Shown piece after piece: positions 43,334 to 52,541 of a DNA stretch of 64,000 nt. Positions within the stretch are counted from its first letter, which is position 1. Every line of letters starts with the position of its first letter. A program made the position numbers and the translations under genes. The stretch covers positions 124,001 to 188,000 of the forward strand of contig CAZLQD010000053.1 in the NCBI GenBank assembly GCA_964561605.1, read 5' to 3'. Origin of the DNA: JALUZX01 sp964561605. GTDB taxonomy: Bacteria; Planctomycetota; UBA1135; JALUZX01. Under the pieces are notes generated by a model, which searched no databases, was not told the DNA's origin, and saw only the letters and a list, made by a program, of their open reading frames with translations.

Positions 43334-44707
43334 ATGGGAAGGGGCCTTGGGAAATGGACGGGACCGGCGGTCCTCCTGCTCCTGGGAGCGGGATCGGGCT
43401 GTGCCGGCTTTCCCTGGAGCGGAGGGGGGAAGGAGGCCTTCCTGGAAGCCGCCCTCTCCCCCCTGCAAGGGGCCTGGACGGCGGCCACGGTCCTTGCAGG
43501 GGAAGTACCCCGCCCCGCAAGGGGAGAGACCGTTCCCCTGGTCCGCACGGGGAGGTCCTCCTACCTCCTGGAGGCCCGGGCCAGGCCCGGGCGGCTCTAC
43601 CGTTTCCGCCGGGGCTGGACCTTCCTCCCCCTCGACCCCACCCCACCCTTCTCGGTGGGAAAGGACCCGGACCCGGCGAAGCTCCTGGAGACCCTGGAGC
43701 CCCAGCCCTTTCCTCTTGCATCCTTCCGGCCCACCGGCTCGGCCCCCTTTCCCTCCTTCTACGACTCCTACTTGAAGGTCCAGGTGGAAGGAGCCGGCCG
43801 GAGAGGGTGCCGCATCCGGATCCAGTGGAAGGACCGCCCGGGAACCCCCCTGGGGGAACGGGTCCTGGCCCACCTCCGCCGGGCCCTGGCCATCCTGGAG
43901 CCCCTGGAGGAGGGGAACCGGCGCTTCCTGGCGGGAGACCCGGCAGGGGCCCTGGAATCCTACGACCGCGCCCTGGCTGCAGGGAGACCGCCCTGTTGCG
44001 CCTTCCACGCCAGGTGCCTGGCCCGGATCCACTTCAACCGGGGGGTCTGCCTGGCCCGCCTGGGCGACCTGGACGGGGCCCTCCTGGCCTTGGAGCGTTC
44101 GAAGGCCCTGGACCCGCACCTTCCGGGAGCGGACCTCCTGGCAGGAAGCCTGGGAAGCCTCCTGGGGAAAAAGCCCGGAGAGACCCCTTCCAACGGGGGC
44201 CTTCCCGGCAGGGAGGCGGACCTCCTGGGGAAGGGGAACCACCTCCTCTCCCGGGGAAGGGCCCGCCAGGCCGAAAGGGTCTTTCTCGTGGCCCGCACCC
44301 GGAAGGGACTCTCCGTGGCGGCCCTCCAGGGTCTCTCCCGGGCGGAAGAGATGCTGGGGCGGAAGTGGCGTGCCCGGGCCCACCTGCTCCAGGCCCTGGA
44401 ACGAAGCCCGGGAAACCCGGCCGTCCTGGCCGAACTGGCCCGCCTCTCCGAAGACCAGGGGGACCCCTTCCAGGCCCTGGAGGCGGCCCGCCTGCTGGGA
44501 ACCGGTTCCCAGGCCTTCCGGGAGATCCTGGCCCGGGTCCCGCCGGGGACGGCGGCCCCCTTCCTGGCCCTGGTCTGCAGGCGTCCCGCCCCCCTTCCAG
44601 ACTCCCCCATGAAGCGCGCCCTGGCCGCCGCCAGGACGGGGTCGCCCCTCTTTCTCAGCGTCCTTCCCGGGCCCGGAAAGGCCCTGCCCGCCGAACCGGT
44701 GCGCTGA
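43334..44707 (+). CDS. Secreted TPR protein, possible lipoprotein
   Basis: 457 aa. The N-terminus has a hydrophobic core ending GAGSGC, a weak lipobox at Cys23. Residues 170-225 and 285-400 contain TPR helices (LEEGNRRFLAGDPAGALESYDRAL, ARIHFNRGVCLARLGDLDGALLALERSKALDP). No catalytic motif. The 123-nt gap after acpS shows no terminator or convincing promoter. Scaffold or assembly role is all that can be said. Confidence 0.7.
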   Translation: MGRGLGKWTGPAVLLLLGAGSGCAGFPWSGGGKEAFLEAALSPLQGAWTAATVLAGEVPRPARGETVPLVRTGRSSYLLEARARPGRLYRFRRGWTFLPLDPTPPFSVGKDPDPAKLLETLEPQPFPLASFRPTGSAPFPSFYDSYLKVQVEGAGRRGCRIRIQWKDRPGTPLGERVLAHLRRALAILEPLEEGNRRFLAGDPAGALESYDRALAAGRPPCCAFHARCLARIHFNRGVCLARLGDLDGALLALERSKALDPHLPGADLLAGSLGSLLGKKPGETPSNGGLPGREADLLGKGNHLLSRGRARQAERVFLVARTRKGLSVAALQGLSRAEEMLGRKWRARAHLLQALERSPGNPAVLAELARLSEDQGDPFQALEAARLLGTGSQAFREILARVPPGTAAPFLALVCRRPAPLPDSPMKRALAAARTGSPLFLSVLPGPGKALPAEPVR

Positions 44708-44722
44708 TTCCGGAGCCCCTGG

Positions 44723-46624
44723 TCACTGCCTGACGTACTGGCCGCCCGACTCCCGGGCCAATTCCCGGAGCAGGGGGCTCGGCGTACCCAGGGAGATCGT
44801 ATGGATTACGATCCTCCGGGTCAGGTTCCAGGCCCGGACGGCCTTGGCGATGGCCCGGGGGTCCAGCACCTTCCCGGCCGTGGGGGCACCGTCGGAGAGG
44901 AGGTAGATCGTATCCACCTCCTTGTCCTGGAAGGCCTTCTCCAGGGCGCCGTAGATGTTGGTGGCCCCCATGGGCCGGGTGGACCGGACGAAGGCCTCGG
45001 CCTTCCTCTTGTTGGACCTGGTGGCTGGAAGAAGGTGTTTCTCCCAGGCCCGCACGGGGGTGCTGAAGAAGACGATGTTGAAGCGGACCTTCTTGTCGAA
45101 CCGGGCCAGGGCCTGGATCAGGGCCGCCTTGGCCAGGTCCAGCCTGGTCCGGCCCGCCGTGTCCACCTTGGCGGCCATGGAGCCCGAGACGTCCAGGACG
45201 AAGGTCACCCTTTGGCTCACCACGGGGATTCCGTAGTAGGTGTTTCCATACCTGCCCTTGCGGGCGACCCTCTTCCTGGGAGGCGGCGGCCGGAACCGGT
45301 CCTTCTCCCGCTCCCACCAGTATTTCCAGCGGGCCAGGTCGTCATGGAAGGAGATCCCGGCGATCCCGGCCAGGGCCTCCTCCACCTCCTGCTTCAAACG
45401 GCCCGTCTCCCGGCCCAGACGCTCGATGAGGATGGGGACGGCCCGGGGGTCCCGGACTTTGCGGGCGTAGGCGTAGAAGGCGGAGCGGACCATCCAGTTC
45501 CGGTCCCACGCAAGCTTGCTCAGGGCCGGAAAGTCCTCCCTGTCCCCCAAGTCGGCCAGGAGGTCCAGGGCCCGGGCCCGGAAGGCGGGGAAACCCGACC
45601 TGGCGAACTTGAGCAAGGTCTCCTTCCAGGAGGGGTCGCCCTTCCTGAGCCCGTGGAGGGAGTCCAGGGCTTCCAGGCGGAGGACCATGGGGCCTTTACG
45701 GAGCATCCCCTCCAGGACGACCTGGCCCAGCCGGTCCCCCGAAGTCCCCAGGGCACGGGCCGCCTCCCGCCGGATCTCCATATCCCTGTCCCGGAGAGCC
45801 CGCCTCAGGGCCTTCCTCGCCTCGGGGACCTTGCTCCCCGCCAGGCCCAGGACAGAGAGAAGACGAAGGGTCCTGCTCTTGCTTGCCAGGCCCTTCCGGA
45901 TCCACCACTCCAGGCAGGGGCCGTCCTGGAAACGGGAGGCCCTCTCCCGGAAGAACCCTTCGAGTCCCAGGGGTCCTGCGGCCGCCAGGGCCACGAAGAG
46001 GGCCTGGGCCCGCCGCGTCCCCAGGCGGGCCAACTCCTCCCCCAGTGCCCTGGCCAAGGCCGGGTGGGGCCGGATCCTGAGCTGGAGTTCCCAGGCGACG
46101 GCCCGATCGAGGAAGGCCTGGGCCTCCTTCCCGAGACTCCGTGCCAGGGGTCTGACCAGGGCGGCCTGGAGGATGGGAGAGGTCCTACCGCTCCCTCCCT
46201 GGAAGTAGAGGGCCTGGAAGAACCCCAGGACCTTTGGGGGAAGGCGGTCGGGGAGGGCCCGGACCAGCCTTTCCCTGGAGAGAGGGACCAGGAGCTTCCA
46301 GAGGGAGGGGAGGGCCCGCCCCACCCGGGGTTCCCCCACCCGGCGCCCCAACCCCCCGGCCAGGATGGCCTGGACCTGGGGGGAGGTCTCCTCGGGGGTC
46401 CTGGACAGGAGGAAGGCCGTCACCCGCGGGTCCTTGCCGGAGGCGATCCTGGAGGCCGTGGCGACCCTCGCCGCCGGCGGGAGGGAGGCCTCCTTCCGGA
46501 ACCTCTCCAGGAGGGCCGCCGGGCCCTTCCCCTCCTTCCCGCCGGGAGGAGCGGCCGGGAGGGGATTCGCCAGGGACGACAAAAGAAAGAGCCCCCAGAG
46601 GAGCCGGAACAGGTTTCGCGTCAT
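44723..46624 (-). CDS. Secreted HEAT-repeat protein with von Willebrand factor A domain
   Basis: 633 aa. The ATG at 46624 starts a signal peptide (MTRNLFRLLWGLFLLSS); an in-frame start at 46717 would bury it. Residues 60-440 are HEAT-like repeats (RREAARALGTSGDRLGQVVLEGML). The VWA domain spans about 465-633 with the MIDAS motif DVSGSM near 476 and LLSDGAPTAG; the TNIYGAL threonine is also present, so metal-dependent adhesion is possible. It follows a pattern frequent in planctomycetes. Ligand unknown. It diverges from the AI-2E permease gene. Confidence 0.85.
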   Translation of the reverse strand: MTRNLFRLLWGLFLLSSLANPLPAAPPGGKEGKGPAALLERFRKEASLPPAARVATASRIASGKDPRVTAFLLSRTPEETSPQVQAILAGGLGRRVGEPRVGRALPSLWKLLVPLSRERLVRALPDRLPPKVLGFFQALYFQGGSGRTSPILQAALVRPLARSLGKEAQAFLDRAVAWELQLRIRPHPALARALGEELARLGTRRAQALFVALAAAGPLGLEGFFRERASRFQDGPCLEWWIRKGLASKSRTLRLLSVLGLAGSKVPEARKALRRALRDRDMEIRREAARALGTSGDRLGQVVLEGMLRKGPMVLRLEALDSLHGLRKGDPSWKETLLKFARSGFPAFRARALDLLADLGDREDFPALSKLAWDRNWMVRSAFYAYARKVRDPRAVPILIERLGRETGRLKQEVEEALAGIAGISFHDDLARWKYWWEREKDRFRPPPPRKRVARKGRYGNTYYGIPVVSQRVTFVLDVSGSMAAKVDTAGRTRLDLAKAALIQALARFDKKVRFNIVFFSTPVRAWEKHLLPATRSNKRKAEAFVRSTRPMGATNIYGALEKAFQDKEVDTIYLLSDGAPTAGKVLDPRAIAKAVRAWNLTRRIVIHTISLGTPSPLLRELARESGGQYVRQ

Positions 46625-46770
46625 ATCCGGAAAAAGCCTCCTTGCCTCCACCAAAAGGGGCCTTTCCTCCTCCAGTAACGCCGCCGGGGAAGTCATCCTT
46701 GCATCGCCGGGATCCATCCTTTTGGATGGGCGGCCTGGATTTTCCGGCGGAAGGAGGAAAGAGGCGGAAC

Positions 46771-48114
46771 ATGGACGAAAGTTCCAGGAAGAGGCTGGGA
46801 TTCCTCGGGAGGATCTACTGGGAGAAGCTGGTCATCTGGACCCTCTTCCTCCTCTTCCTCTACGTCATCCGGGATTTCTTCACCCTCCTCTTCCTGACCT
46901 TCATCCTGGCCTACATCTTCTTCCACCTGAGCGACTGGTTCCTGGAGAAGATCTTCCGCAAGAAGCGGCCCAGGTGGGCCCGGGTCACGGTGGTGACCTT
47001 CCTCTACCTGGTCTTCCTGGGGTGCGTCGGGGCCGGTGCCGTCTTCCTGGGCCCCCGGGTCTATTCCCAGGCGGCGGACCTGGTGAACCGGGTGGAGAAG
47101 TACGAAGCGGGCCGGAAGATCGCCGAGAAGATCGTCCACACCCTCTCCCAGACCGTGGGGGACGAGGGGGGCGGCGTGACCAGGCCCTTCGTGGAGGACT
47201 GGCTCCTCCTGGCCCCCGAGGAGGAGGAAACGGCCCGGAAGCGCCTGGAATCCTTCCTGGAGGCCCAGGGCCTCTCCCCGGAAAGCCCCCGAAGGTCCAT
47301 CGTCTGCGAGGAGATGCTCCGCCTCTTCCGGGAGTACCACAGGAAGAGCGGCCTGAAGAACGCCATCGCCGCCTTCCTGGCGAAGAACCTGGGGGTCGAG
47401 AGGACCTCCAGGATGGAGCGCATGATCGAGGAGGGGGGAAGATACCTCGTAGGGCATATCCCCTCCCTCGTGGAAGTGCTCCGCAAGTTCGTGGGGGGCA
47501 TATTCAACGGCCTCATCTCCCTCCTCCTGGCCATCATCTTCTCCTTCCTCGTCCTCCTGGACCTGCCCAGGATCGCCAGGAAGGTGGAGACCCTCTCCCG
47601 GAGCAGGGCCGCCCGCTTCTACGAGGAGATCAAGCCCACCATGGTGGGTTTCGCCTCGGTGATCGGAAAGGCGTTCCAGGCCCAGGCCGTGATCGCCCTG
47701 CTGAACACGGCCTTCACCTTCGCAGGAATCCGGCTCCTCGGAATCCCCCACGCCGCGGTCCTCTCCCTCATCGTCTTCCTCTGCTCCTTCATCCCCGTGG
47801 TCGGCGTGTTCATCTCCTCCACACCCATGGTGATCCTGGCCCTCCAGATGGAGGGTGGAGGAATCGGTATGGCCTTCAACGTGGTGATCCTGGTGACGAT
47901 CATCCACATGCTGGAGGCCTACATCTTCAACCCCAGGATCATGGGGGAATTCCTCCACATGCATCCCCTCTTCGTGCTCCTCGTCCTGGTGGTGGCGGAG
48001 CACTTCTTCCACATCTGGGGGCTCCTCCTGGGCGTCCCCGTGGCCTACTACGTCTTCTCCCAGGTCCTGAAGCCGGGGAAGGAGGATCCTTCCGGAGAGG
48101 AGGCCTCTACTTGA
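46771..48114 (+). CDS. AI-2E family membrane transporter
   Basis: 447 aa. About eight transmembrane segments with a central helical region (about 105-235) outside the membrane, longer than in the usual 350-aa members. Family signs are FVGGIFNGLISLLLAIIFSFLVLLDLPRI, IPHAAVLSLIVFLCSFIPVVGVFIS and EAYIFNPRIMG. Relatives include TqsA, YdiK and PerM; substrates are mostly uncertain. GGAGG lies upstream of the ATG. Its 3' end overlaps the efpL gene by 8 nt on the other strand. Confidence 0.9.
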   Translation: MDESSRKRLGFLGRIYWEKLVIWTLFLLFLYVIRDFFTLLFLTFILAYIFFHLSDWFLEKIFRKKRPRWARVTVVTFLYLVFLGCVGAGAVFLGPRVYSQAADLVNRVEKYEAGRKIAEKIVHTLSQTVGDEGGGVTRPFVEDWLLLAPEEEETARKRLESFLEAQGLSPESPRRSIVCEEMLRLFREYHRKSGLKNAIAAFLAKNLGVERTSRMERMIEEGGRYLVGHIPSLVEVLRKFVGGIFNGLISLLLAIIFSFLVLLDLPRIARKVETLSRSRAARFYEEIKPTMVGFASVIGKAFQAQAVIALLNTAFTFAGIRLLGIPHAAVLSLIVFLCSFIPVVGVFISSTPMVILALQMEGGGIGMAFNVVILVTIIHMLEAYIFNPRIMGEFLHMHPLFVLLVLVVAEHFFHIWGLLLGVPVAYYVFSQVLKPGKEDPSGEEAST

Positions 48115-48676
48115 CCCTCTCCACGAACTTCCCCGTCCTCGTGTCCACCCGGACCCGCTGGCCCGAGGACAGGTAGGGAGGAACCTGGATCACCAGGCCC
48201 GTCTCCAGGGTGGCCGGCTTGGTCTGGGCCGCCGCCGTGGCCCCCTTCAGGGCCGGATCGGTCTCCACGACCTCCAGCTCCACCACGTTGGGAAGCTCCA
48301 GGCCGATGGGGTTCCCCTGGTAGAAGCGCACCTTCAACCCTTCCAGGCCGTCCACCAGGTAGTAGGCGTCCTCCCCCACGAAGTCCTCTCCAAGGAGGAT
48401 CTCCTCGTAGGTCTCCAGGTCCATGAAGTGCCATCCCGAGGCGTCCTTGTAGGTGAGCTGGACCTCCCGCACTTCGAAGTCCGCCTCCTTCACCCGGTCG
48501 GTCCCCCTGAGGGAGCGGTCCATCACCTGTCCCGTCCTGAGGCTCTTCAGGCGGACCTTGACGATCAAAGAGGCCCCCCTGGCGCTGGGGGTCTGTTGCT
48601 GGGTGTCCACAACCACCCAGGGCTGGCCGTCCACGTCGAGAAGCATGCCTTTCTTGATGTCCGTTGCCTGGATCAC
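48107..48676 (-). CDS. efpL: Elongation factor P-like protein, EfpL/YeiP type
   Basis: 189 aa. It reads IQATDIKKGMLLDVDGQPWVV, then QQTPSARGASL in the loop where EF-P carries its modified Lys or Arg, and ends with KPATLETGLVIQVPPYLSSG, all as in E. coli YeiP (now EfpL) rather than EF-P, whose loop is PGKG. EfpL binds stalled ribosomes and eases polyproline and other difficult peptide bonds. The GTG at 48676 matches the YeiP N-terminus and follows AAAGGGA; a GTG at 48697 is the alternative. A separate canonical EF-P may exist elsewhere. Confidence 0.87.
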   Translation of the reverse strand: MIQATDIKKGMLLDVDGQPWVVVDTQQQTPSARGASLIVKVRLKSLRTGQVMDRSLRGTDRVKEADFEVREVQLTYKDASGWHFMDLETYEEILLGEDFVGEDAYYLVDGLEGLKVRFYQGNPIGLELPNVVELEVVETDPALKGATAAAQTKPATLETGLVIQVPPYLSSGQRVRVDTRTGKFVERVK

Positions 48677-48721
48677 GACATTCCCTTTCTGGAGCACTGG
48701 AAGGGGGGGGAAGGGGGCCTA

Positions 48722-48750
48722 CTGGCAGGAAACCTCCCGGCCACTATGAT
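48722..48750 (+). promoter_or_regulatory. Promoter of the B12-binding radical SAM gene
   Basis: CTGGCA (48722-48727), 17-nt spacer, TATGAT (48745-48750), about 50 nt before the ATG at 48802. Confidence 0.5.
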
Positions 48751-48801
48751 GGCCTGGATCGGGGCCAGGCTGAAGGCCGTAGATTGCCGATATTCTTCAA
48801 G

Positions 48802-50364
48802 ATGCGCATCCAGTTCATCCACCCGCCGGTCTACATCAACGTCCATGCCATGACGGCATTGAGGCCCAGCCTCCCTCTGGGCCTCGCCCTTGTGGCCGCC
48901 GTGGTGCGCCGCGCGGGCCACCAGGTCTCCGTCCTGGACGCCGTGGGCCTGGCACCCACCCAGGTCACTCCCGACGGGAGACTCCACTACCTGGGACTCA
49001 CCCCCGAAGAGATCGTCGAGAGGGTGGACCCCGAGGCCCAGGTCCTGGCCCTGACCAACACCTGGTCCTTTTCCTGGCCCCTGGTCCGCCGGATCGCCCG
49101 GTTGCTCAAGGAACGGTTCCCCGGAAAAACCCTCGTGGCGGGAGGGGAGCACTTCACGGGAATGCCCGAACTCTCCCTGGAGACCTCCCCCATCGACGTC
49201 CTGGTCCTGGGCGAAGGGGAGGAGACCATGGTGGAACTCCTGGGAGCCCTGGAGTCCGGCTCCCCCCCCCTGGAGGAGATCCGGGGCCTGGCCTTCCGCA
49301 AGGAGGGGAAGGTCCACCGGACCCCGCCCAGGCCCAGGATCAAGGACCTGGATTCCCTCCCCTGGCCGGCCTGGGACCTCTTCGACCCCAGGGCCTACCA
49401 CGACAACGGACTGGTGATCGGCCTGGACACGGGGATGACCATGCCCATCCTCGCCACCAGGGGGTGCCCCTACGCCTGCACCTACTGCTCCTCCTCCACC
49501 ATGTGGACCCGCAGGTGGTACGCCCGGGATCCCATCGACGTGGTGGACGAGATCGAGCACTACTACAAGAAATACGGCGCGACGAACTTCCCCTTCCAGG
49601 ACCTCACCGCCATCCTGAAGCGGGACTGGGTGATCACCTTCTGCAGGGAGCTCCTGAAGAGGGGCCTGAAGATCACCTGGCAGTTTCCCAGCGGAACACG
49701 TTGCGAGGTCATCGACGAGGAGGTGGCCGACCTTCTGGCCCGAACGGGCGGAAAGTCCCTGGCCTTCGCCCCGGAGAGCGGTTCCGGGAGAACGAGGAAG
49801 CTCATAGGAAAGCAGATGACCGAGGAGGCGCTGATGAAGGCCGTCCGGGCCTCCGTCCGGAAGGGCCTCAACATCACCTGCTTCTTCGTGATCGGCTTCC
49901 CCCACGACACATGGGAGGACCTGAAGGAGACCTTCCGCCTGGTCAGGAAACTCGCCGTGGCGGGAATCGACGACGTGGCCGTGGGCTTCTTCTTCCCCAT
50001 CCCCGGGACCAGGCTCTACGATGAGCTCCTGGAGAAGGGGAGGATCGAGCCCTCGGACGAGTTCCTCTACACCCCCATCTTCGCCAACGACGAGAAGATC
50101 CGTCCCGAGAACAATTACTGCGAAAACCTCTCGGCCCGGCGCCTCACCCTGGCGAAGTACCTGATCCTTCTCAATTTCTATCCCCTCTCCTTCGCCACCC
50201 ACCCCTGGAGGGTCTTCACCATCCTTTGGAACGTCCTCAGGGGGAGGGAGACCAGGAAGCTGGAAACCTTCCTGAACGACTTCAAGAGGAAGGTCCGCCT
50301 CTGGTTCAGGGCCAAGGGGAAGGAGAGGAGAGGGCCGGAAGAGGTCCGGACCCGCCGTTGCTGA
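48802..50364 (+). CDS. Cobalamin-binding radical SAM protein
   Basis: 520 aa. Residues 1-150 resemble a B12-binding Rossmann domain (RPSLPLGLALVAAVVRRAGH, VAGGEHFTG, VLGEGEETMVELL). The radical SAM core has its cluster cysteines at 222, 226 and 229 (RGCPYACTYCS). This architecture (BchE/HpnR-like) is used for methylations and ring formations in lipid, hopanoid and natural-product pathways; the FFFPIPGTRLYDELLEKG stretch is common in the group. The substrate is not evident. Only a weak ribosome site precedes the ATG. The stop is immediately adjacent to the convergent metallo-hydrolase stop. Confidence 0.88.
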   Translation: MRIQFIHPPVYINVHAMTALRPSLPLGLALVAAVVRRAGHQVSVLDAVGLAPTQVTPDGRLHYLGLTPEEIVERVDPEAQVLALTNTWSFSWPLVRRIARLLKERFPGKTLVAGGEHFTGMPELSLETSPIDVLVLGEGEETMVELLGALESGSPPLEEIRGLAFRKEGKVHRTPPRPRIKDLDSLPWPAWDLFDPRAYHDNGLVIGLDTGMTMPILATRGCPYACTYCSSSTMWTRRWYARDPIDVVDEIEHYYKKYGATNFPFQDLTAILKRDWVITFCRELLKRGLKITWQFPSGTRCEVIDEEVADLLARTGGKSLAFAPESGSGRTRKLIGKQMTEEALMKAVRASVRKGLNITCFFVIGFPHDTWEDLKETFRLVRKLAVAGIDDVAVGFFFPIPGTRLYDELLEKGRIEPSDEFLYTPIFANDEKIRPENNYCENLSARRLTLAKYLILLNFYPLSFATHPWRVFTILWNVLRGRETRKLETFLNDFKRKVRLWFRAKGKERRGPEEVRTRRC

Positions 50365-51222
50365 TCAGGCCCTTCCCAGGCAGGCGATCCCCGCCAGGCC
50401 GGACCTCTTCCCTCCCCGGCCGAGAATCCTGGCGACCCAGGACCGTGGGTCGTGGTAGAGGAAGGCCAGGCTCCCCCGGCGGGCCATCTCGTCGGCCACT
50501 TCGCGGCGGAAGAATAGGGCCAGGTCGGGCTCTTCGTCGGAGTGGGCGTCCCTCTGGAGGAGGAAGGAGCGGGCCACGGGGAGCAGGTCGCTGGTGAACC
50601 AGCCCTCCTCCCGGGATCCCCGGAGCCTGAGGACCATGAGACCGCCGGTGTGCCCGGGGGTGTGCAGCACCTGGAGGCCCGGGGAGAGTTCCTCCTCTCC
50701 CTCCAGGAGCCGGATCCGGCGCTCCGAATAGGCCTGCCGGATGCGCTCCGCCAGCCCTCCGGCCCGGCCCGTCTCCAGGCCTTCCCGCCACTCCTCCCTC
50801 TGGACCAGGATCTCCGCCCTGGGGAAGCGGGGCCGGCCCTCCAGGAGAACGCCGCCTGCATGGTCGAAGTGCAGGTGGGAGAGGAAGACGAAATCCACCT
50901 CTTCCGGCGAGACCCCAAGCCCCTGGATCTGCTCCTCCAGAGGAGGGTCGGGGGGCTCCACGGCGAACTTGTTCCACCGCAAGGCGTCCAGGTCGCCCAC
51001 GGCGGCGTCCAGGAGCCCGGTGCCCCCGGGGGTGCGCACCAGGAGGGGCCTCATGGTGAGGGGGATCCAGAGTTTCCGCCCGAGAGAGAGGGTGAGCCTG
51101 AGCCTCCCCCCCCAGAGGGGAGTGCAAAGGATGCCCCCCAGGTCGAGGCCCATCCCCGGAGGGGACGGGACTCCCCGGCCGGCCGGGGCCGCATCGGGGC
51201 GGATGGTCGCTCGGGTCTTCAT
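50365..51222 (-). CDS. Metallo-beta-lactamase fold hydrolase
   Basis: 285 aa. The zinc motif HLHFDH (about 115-120) with HTPGHTGG later and a C-terminal HDPRSW provide the ligands of an MBL-fold hydrolase; lactonases and glyoxalase II-like enzymes share these. SHLHFDHAGG and the RWNKFAVEPPDPPLEEQIQ region are reminiscent of quorum-quenching lactonase-like proteins, but that is weak. Start uncertain: ATG 51222 lies only 10 nt below a TAGGAT hexamer (51232-51237), so it would be almost leaderless; an in-frame ATG at 51153 is possible. Confidence 0.82.
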   Translation of the reverse strand: MKTRATIRPDAAPAGRGVPSPPGMGLDLGGILCTPLWGGRLRLTLSLGRKLWIPLTMRPLLVRTPGGTGLLDAAVGDLDALRWNKFAVEPPDPPLEEQIQGLGVSPEEVDFVFLSHLHFDHAGGVLLEGRPRFPRAEILVQREEWREGLETGRAGGLAERIRQAYSERRIRLLEGEEELSPGLQVLHTPGHTGGLMVLRLRGSREEGWFTSDLLPVARSFLLQRDAHSDEEPDLALFFRREVADEMARRGSLAFLYHDPRSWVARILGRGGKRSGLAGIACLGRA

Positions 51223-51323
51223 CGCATCGGGATCCTAGGCCGGAAAAGCCCGGGAGAGAAGTCTAACGTCGCCGGGCCTCCCCCTTCTTTCCCCCCTTTT
51301 CCCGGGAGGGGCGGTGCAGGTTC

Positions 51324-51782
51324 TCACAGGATCTCCGGAAGGTCGCCCCACTCCTCCTGGACCCAGGCCTTGCAAGTGGGAGAGGAGGAGAGGGGATAGC
51401 GAGGCCCCAGGTCCTCTTCCCGGGAGAGGATCCAGGGCCTCCAGCCCAGGATGTCCTCCTCGCCAAGGCGCCAGGAGAGGAAGACCAGGCAGCCCTCCAG
51501 GCGTGCCGGGAATCCGACCTCCCCTTCCTCCTCGTCCAGGACCTGGACCCCCAGGTCCTCCAGTTCCCTCCGGTACTCCTCCATCTTCCCGTAGAGAGCG
51601 GAGAGTTCCTTCAAGGGCAGGCCCGGTGCCTCTCCCCAGGGAAGATCCCCGGGACAGGCCAATCCCTCGAGGATCCCTTTCCAGCGGGACCGGGTCTCCA
51701 TCAGGTCCGAAAGTATGGGGCCCACCAGGGCCAGGGCCTTTCGGGCCAAGTCCAGGGAAAAGAATCGAAACGAGGGCTTCAT
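51324..51782 (-). CDS. DUF2203 family protein
   Basis: 152 aa. FSLDLARKALALVGPILSDL opens the coiled helix and ELEDLGVQVLDEEEGEVGFPARLEGCLVFLSWRLGEEDI is the typical DUF2203 core. The function of the family is unknown; members are small cytosolic proteins. GAGGAGG precedes the ATG, which overlaps the stop of endonuclease III by 4 nt, so the two are co-translated. Confidence 0.85.
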   Translation of the reverse strand: MKPSFRFFSLDLARKALALVGPILSDLMETRSRWKGILEGLACPGDLPWGEAPGLPLKELSALYGKMEEYRRELEDLGVQVLDEEEGEVGFPARLEGCLVFLSWRLGEEDILGWRPWILSREEDLGPRYPLSSSPTCKAWVQEEWGDLPEIL

Positions 51783-52483
51783 GGCTTCCTCCTCTTGCGA
51801 GGCGGGTCTGGAAGGTCCTTTTGGTCTCCCCGGCCTTCGAATGCAACACCGATCTTGGGACAATCTTCCCGGAGGGGGCATTCGGGGCACCTGGGCTTTT
51901 TGGCCCGGCAGAACTCCCTTCCGAGGAGGATCAGGGCGTGGCCCAGGAATGTCCAGGACTCCCTGGGGAAGAGTTCCATCAAATCCTTCTCGATCCGGCC
52001 GGGGTCCTTCTCTTTCGAGAGGCCGAGCCTCCCGGCCAGGCGTTTCACGTGGGTGTCCACTACGACCCCTTCGTTCCGGCCGAACCAGGTCCCCAGGACC
52101 ACGTTGGCCGTCTTCCTGGCCACCCCGGGAAGCTCCGTAAGGGCCTCCAGCCTCTCCGGAACCTTCCCGCCGTGTCTCTCCACAAGGATCCCGGCGCTCT
52201 CTTTCAGGTACCGGGCCTTCTGCACGTAGAATCCTGTGGGCCGGATGATTTCCCGGATCTCCTCCAGGGAGGCCGCCGCCAGGGAAGGAGGGTCGGGGAA
52301 ACGGGCGAAGAGGGCGGGCGTCACCTCGTTGACCTTCGCGTCGGTGCACTGGGCGGAAAGGATGGTGGCCACCAGGAGCTGGAAGGGGTCCTTGTGCGCC
52401 AGGGCGCAATCGGCCCTTGGATAGGTCTCCTCCAGGACGCGGAGGACCCTTTCGGGGGGGAAGCCTGCACTCTCTTTCTTCAT
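51779..52483 (-). CDS. nth: Endonuclease III (DNA glycosylase/AP lyase)
   Basis: 234 aa. Nth removes oxidised pyrimidines and cleaves the abasic site. The helix-hairpin-helix LPGVARKTANVV holds the catalytic Lys, VVVDTHVKRL the catalytic Asp, and the C-terminal CX6CX2CX5C iron-sulfur motif is complete (CRAKKPRCPECPLREDC). TILSAQCTDAKVN is the conserved second helix. The ATG at 52483 fits the family's N-terminus. Confidence 0.96.
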   Translation of the reverse strand: MKKESAGFPPERVLRVLEETYPRADCALAHKDPFQLLVATILSAQCTDAKVNEVTPALFARFPDPPSLAAASLEEIREIIRPTGFYVQKARYLKESAGILVERHGGKVPERLEALTELPGVARKTANVVLGTWFGRNEGVVVDTHVKRLAGRLGLSKEKDPGRIEKDLMELFPRESWTFLGHALILLGREFCRAKKPRCPECPLREDCPKIGVAFEGRGDQKDLPDPPRKRRKP

Positions 52484-52541
52484 GCCCGCATTTCCCGGCC
52501 CCTTTCGCCCCGGCTGGGGGGAATCCGGCCGAGGCCCCTTC

